A DNA stretch of 64,000 nucleotides from Tricholoma matsutake (lineage: Eukaryota; Basidiomycota; Agaricomycetes; Agaricales; Tricholomataceae): contig AP026538.1 of the NCBI GenBank assembly GCA_026075535.2, positions 10,602,001 through 10,666,000 on the forward strand, written 5' to 3'. The notes under the pieces are model-generated. The model worked only from the letters and a program-made list of their open reading frames with translations. It was not told the DNA's origin and did no database searches. The translations under genes were made by a program, and so were the position numbers. Below are positions 62,001-64,000 of the stretch, in pieces (the first letter of the stretch is position 1; each line of letters begins with the position of its first letter).

Positions 62001-63640
62001 TACTACTATGCCGCCCGCATCTGTACTTGGTCAAAATTTCTCCCACACTCGAGTCCACCCTGTGGCCCATGTAGTTTATTCTTTGGCTCATCCTTCTCAC
62101 AAATTCATATGTTTTTGAGCTGACTGATCCATGGTGCATTGGCAAGCAATTTATCTTACCCAGGAGAGTTATGTGCAACTGTGCATGATTCACAGTGAAG
62201 GTAAGTTCTGTTCCTCAGCACATTTTTTAGACAACTGATCTGTAGTGTATTGGCATGCAATTTGTCCTGCAACCAAAGTCATGTGTGTCTGCATGGCACA
62301 ATTCACGGAGAAGGAACAATTATGTTCCACAGCACAATCATCGGGTGACTGATCCATAGTGCATTGGCACGCAATTTATCCAGCGGGAAATTTTATGGGC
62401 ATCTGCACACGGTTCATGGAAAAGGTAAATTTATGTTCCTGGGCCCAGTTTCAGGGCAACTGATCCATAGCATGTCGGAACGCAATTTATACTGTGAGAA
62501 AAACCATGTGTGTTTGCACACAGTTTCCATCATCCATTGGCACGCAATTTATCCTGCCAGCAAAACTATGTTCACCTGGGCACAATTCATGGTGAAGGCA
62601 AATTTCATTCACTCCATGTTAATTCCTTTGCTGCTCTGCAATTTCCAGATCATGTGTGCCCGAGTGAGTCTCCTGTTGCCAGCTGATATGCATGAAATAA
62701 TACTTCCTCATGTAATTGGCACATCAGCACACAATTGATCCTACCCTCAAAAATTATGTGTGCCCACATACAGTTTGCTGTGAAGGTAAAAATATGTTCT
62801 TTAACACCTTTTTGTTTACTCCTTATTTATTTCTGTGCCTCTGTGCAATTTTCAGGTTGCATGTGCCTGTGCACAATTCATGGTGAAGGTAAATCTATGT
62901 TCCTCAGCACAATTTTGGCATGATCAATCCATGGTCCATAGACATGCAATTGCCCCACCAGGACAATCATTGTGTGCCTGCACACAATTCACAGTGGATG
63001 TAATATATGTTCCTTGGCAAATTTCCGAGGCCACTGATGCCTGATGCATGATGTCCAGGTCATTATCTCTCCATAAGTTATTTAGTATGTAGTATCTATT
63101 TGAAAATGATGTGATCAAACTGGTCCAAGTTGGGTCCAAGTTCTCAATAGCACATTGGCACATAATTCATACCGCGAGCAAAATTTTAAATCTTGTGCCC
63201 CTGCACATGGTTACAATGTGGTGAAGGTAAAATTATGTTCCTCTACACAAACACATGAAGATGTATTAGCACACAATGTATGAGGACAAGAAAATTCTGT
63301 GCATCCATGCAGAATTCACCATGAAGGTAAATTAATGTTCCTTGGCACAGCTGAACTTCATGTGTGGCCACACACAATTCACAGTGCGCAGTGAAATTAT
63401 GTTCCTTGACACAAATTAATGATGAATGTTTTTTAGCATGCAATGTATGAGGCCGAGAAAATTCTGTGTGCCCACACAGAATTCATCATGAAGGTAAATT
63501 AATGTTCATTGGCACAGCTGAACTTCATGTGTGGCCACACACAATTCACAGTGTAGGGTAAAATTATGTTCTTCAACACAGATCTACAATGAAGGTGTAC
63601 TGGGGTGCAATATGCTCAGTCAAGAACTTGAAAATGGTGT
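62000..63640. repeat. Degenerate 112-bp satellite
   Basis: Units share TGATCCATAGTGCATTGGCA, GCAATTTATCCTGCNAGCAA, TGTGTGCCTGCACACAATTC and GGTGAAGGTAAATTNATGTT. TGTTCC positions 62209, 62323 and 62434 give a period of 111-114 bp; about a dozen units follow with growing divergence and some deletions. Short ORFs inside come from the repeat and are not genes. Confidence 0.85.
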
Positions 63641-64000
63641 GCACTAGCCCAGAATTCCTCTTTCGAGCATATTTTTGTGCATGGGCACATTTTTCTTTTA
63701 TGTGTGCCTACATGCAAGCACTACATTGGCATTCCACATTGCCTCGACACCAGTCTTCTCAGGCTGTAGTGTTGGTGTTGATGCTCAGTGTTTTCCTGCT
63801 TCTAGCATTCAAATATTCTATCATTCTGAAATGTACAATATAAGTTAAAGTTTGTTGAGATTCTGAATGTGCAGCCTATTCCAAATTGATATGAAAATTT
63901 GGGTGTATATGATTGCATGGTCTTGGGACATATAGCTAATTGACTTCTAAATTCTGGAAATTCCACTGTTCCCACATTCTGCAGCACTGGAATTTACATT
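63641..64000. other. Window end, nothing recognised
   Basis: AT-rich sequence with two short ORFs and no motif. Confidence 0.5.

Noticed and set aside
62364..63044. ORFs in the right satellite
   Set aside because: Composed of the 112-bp unit in successive frames; no family motif.

Overview
The window looks like a transposon-dense block of a filamentous fungal chromosome, most likely a basidiomycete (Agaricomycetes). The reasons are several Ty3/gypsy families, three of them chromoviruses with an integrase-linked chromodomain, a decayed Tnp2/CACTA-type transposase, short GT-AG introns and pervasive CpG to TpG decay. No rRNA gene, intact tRNA gene or CRISPR array was seen. The organism is inferred; no single-copy marker gene is present.

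Left part (1-29.4 kb) is a nest of retrotransposons. At 1-2725 lies the 3' part of a plus-strand family A element. A minus-strand family D element is scattered from about 29.4 kb down to 3.36 kb. It was interrupted by a complete plus-strand family C element (9769-15816, target duplication TTGTC) and by a complete minus-strand family A element (16645-28970, target duplication CACTC). That second A copy was itself hit by a complete minus-strand family B element (19624-25345) inside its RT gene and by a 279-bp snap-back hAT MITE (27959-28237), and it carries a precise 1.39-kb internal inversion (17900-19295). Family D pol also has a 4.4-kb block of purine-rich satellite DNA (about 4.1-8.57 kb) between its protease and RT parts.

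Middle part (29.4-37.9 kb) has no intact gene. It holds a broken Tnp2-like transposase (30.84-32.62 kb), two tRNA-derived SINE-like repeats in opposite orientation, MITE candidates, a 161-bp tandem repeat with hairpin and intron-like signals, and about nine copies of a short dyad whose arms co-vary.

From 37.9 to 54.64 kb two plus-strand copies (E and F) of one non-chromodomain Ty3/gypsy family lie in direct tandem, sharing the central LTR (44977-45416). Both carry gag, protease, RT/RNase H, a D35E integrase and then, in the env position, a small ORF with one predicted membrane helix and a TATA box upstream. E is mostly readable. F has many stops and a 2-kb insertion in RT that includes an hAT-type MITE (49416-50242).

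Right part (54.6-64 kb) has a second MITE of that family (54875-55627), a two-exon gene resembling a nucleotidyltransferase-fold protein (57842-58729), a TA-flanked MITE (59491-59932), a full-length but stop-containing nucleotidyltransferase-fold pseudogene on the minus strand (60420-61028) with another broken minus-strand gene just upstream, and about 1.6 kb of a degenerate 112-bp satellite.

Nearly all in-frame stops in the recognised transposon genes are TGA. Between the two A copies, stops in one usually match CGA in the other, which points to C-to-T decay. The 58-kb gene is the only gene that may be intact.
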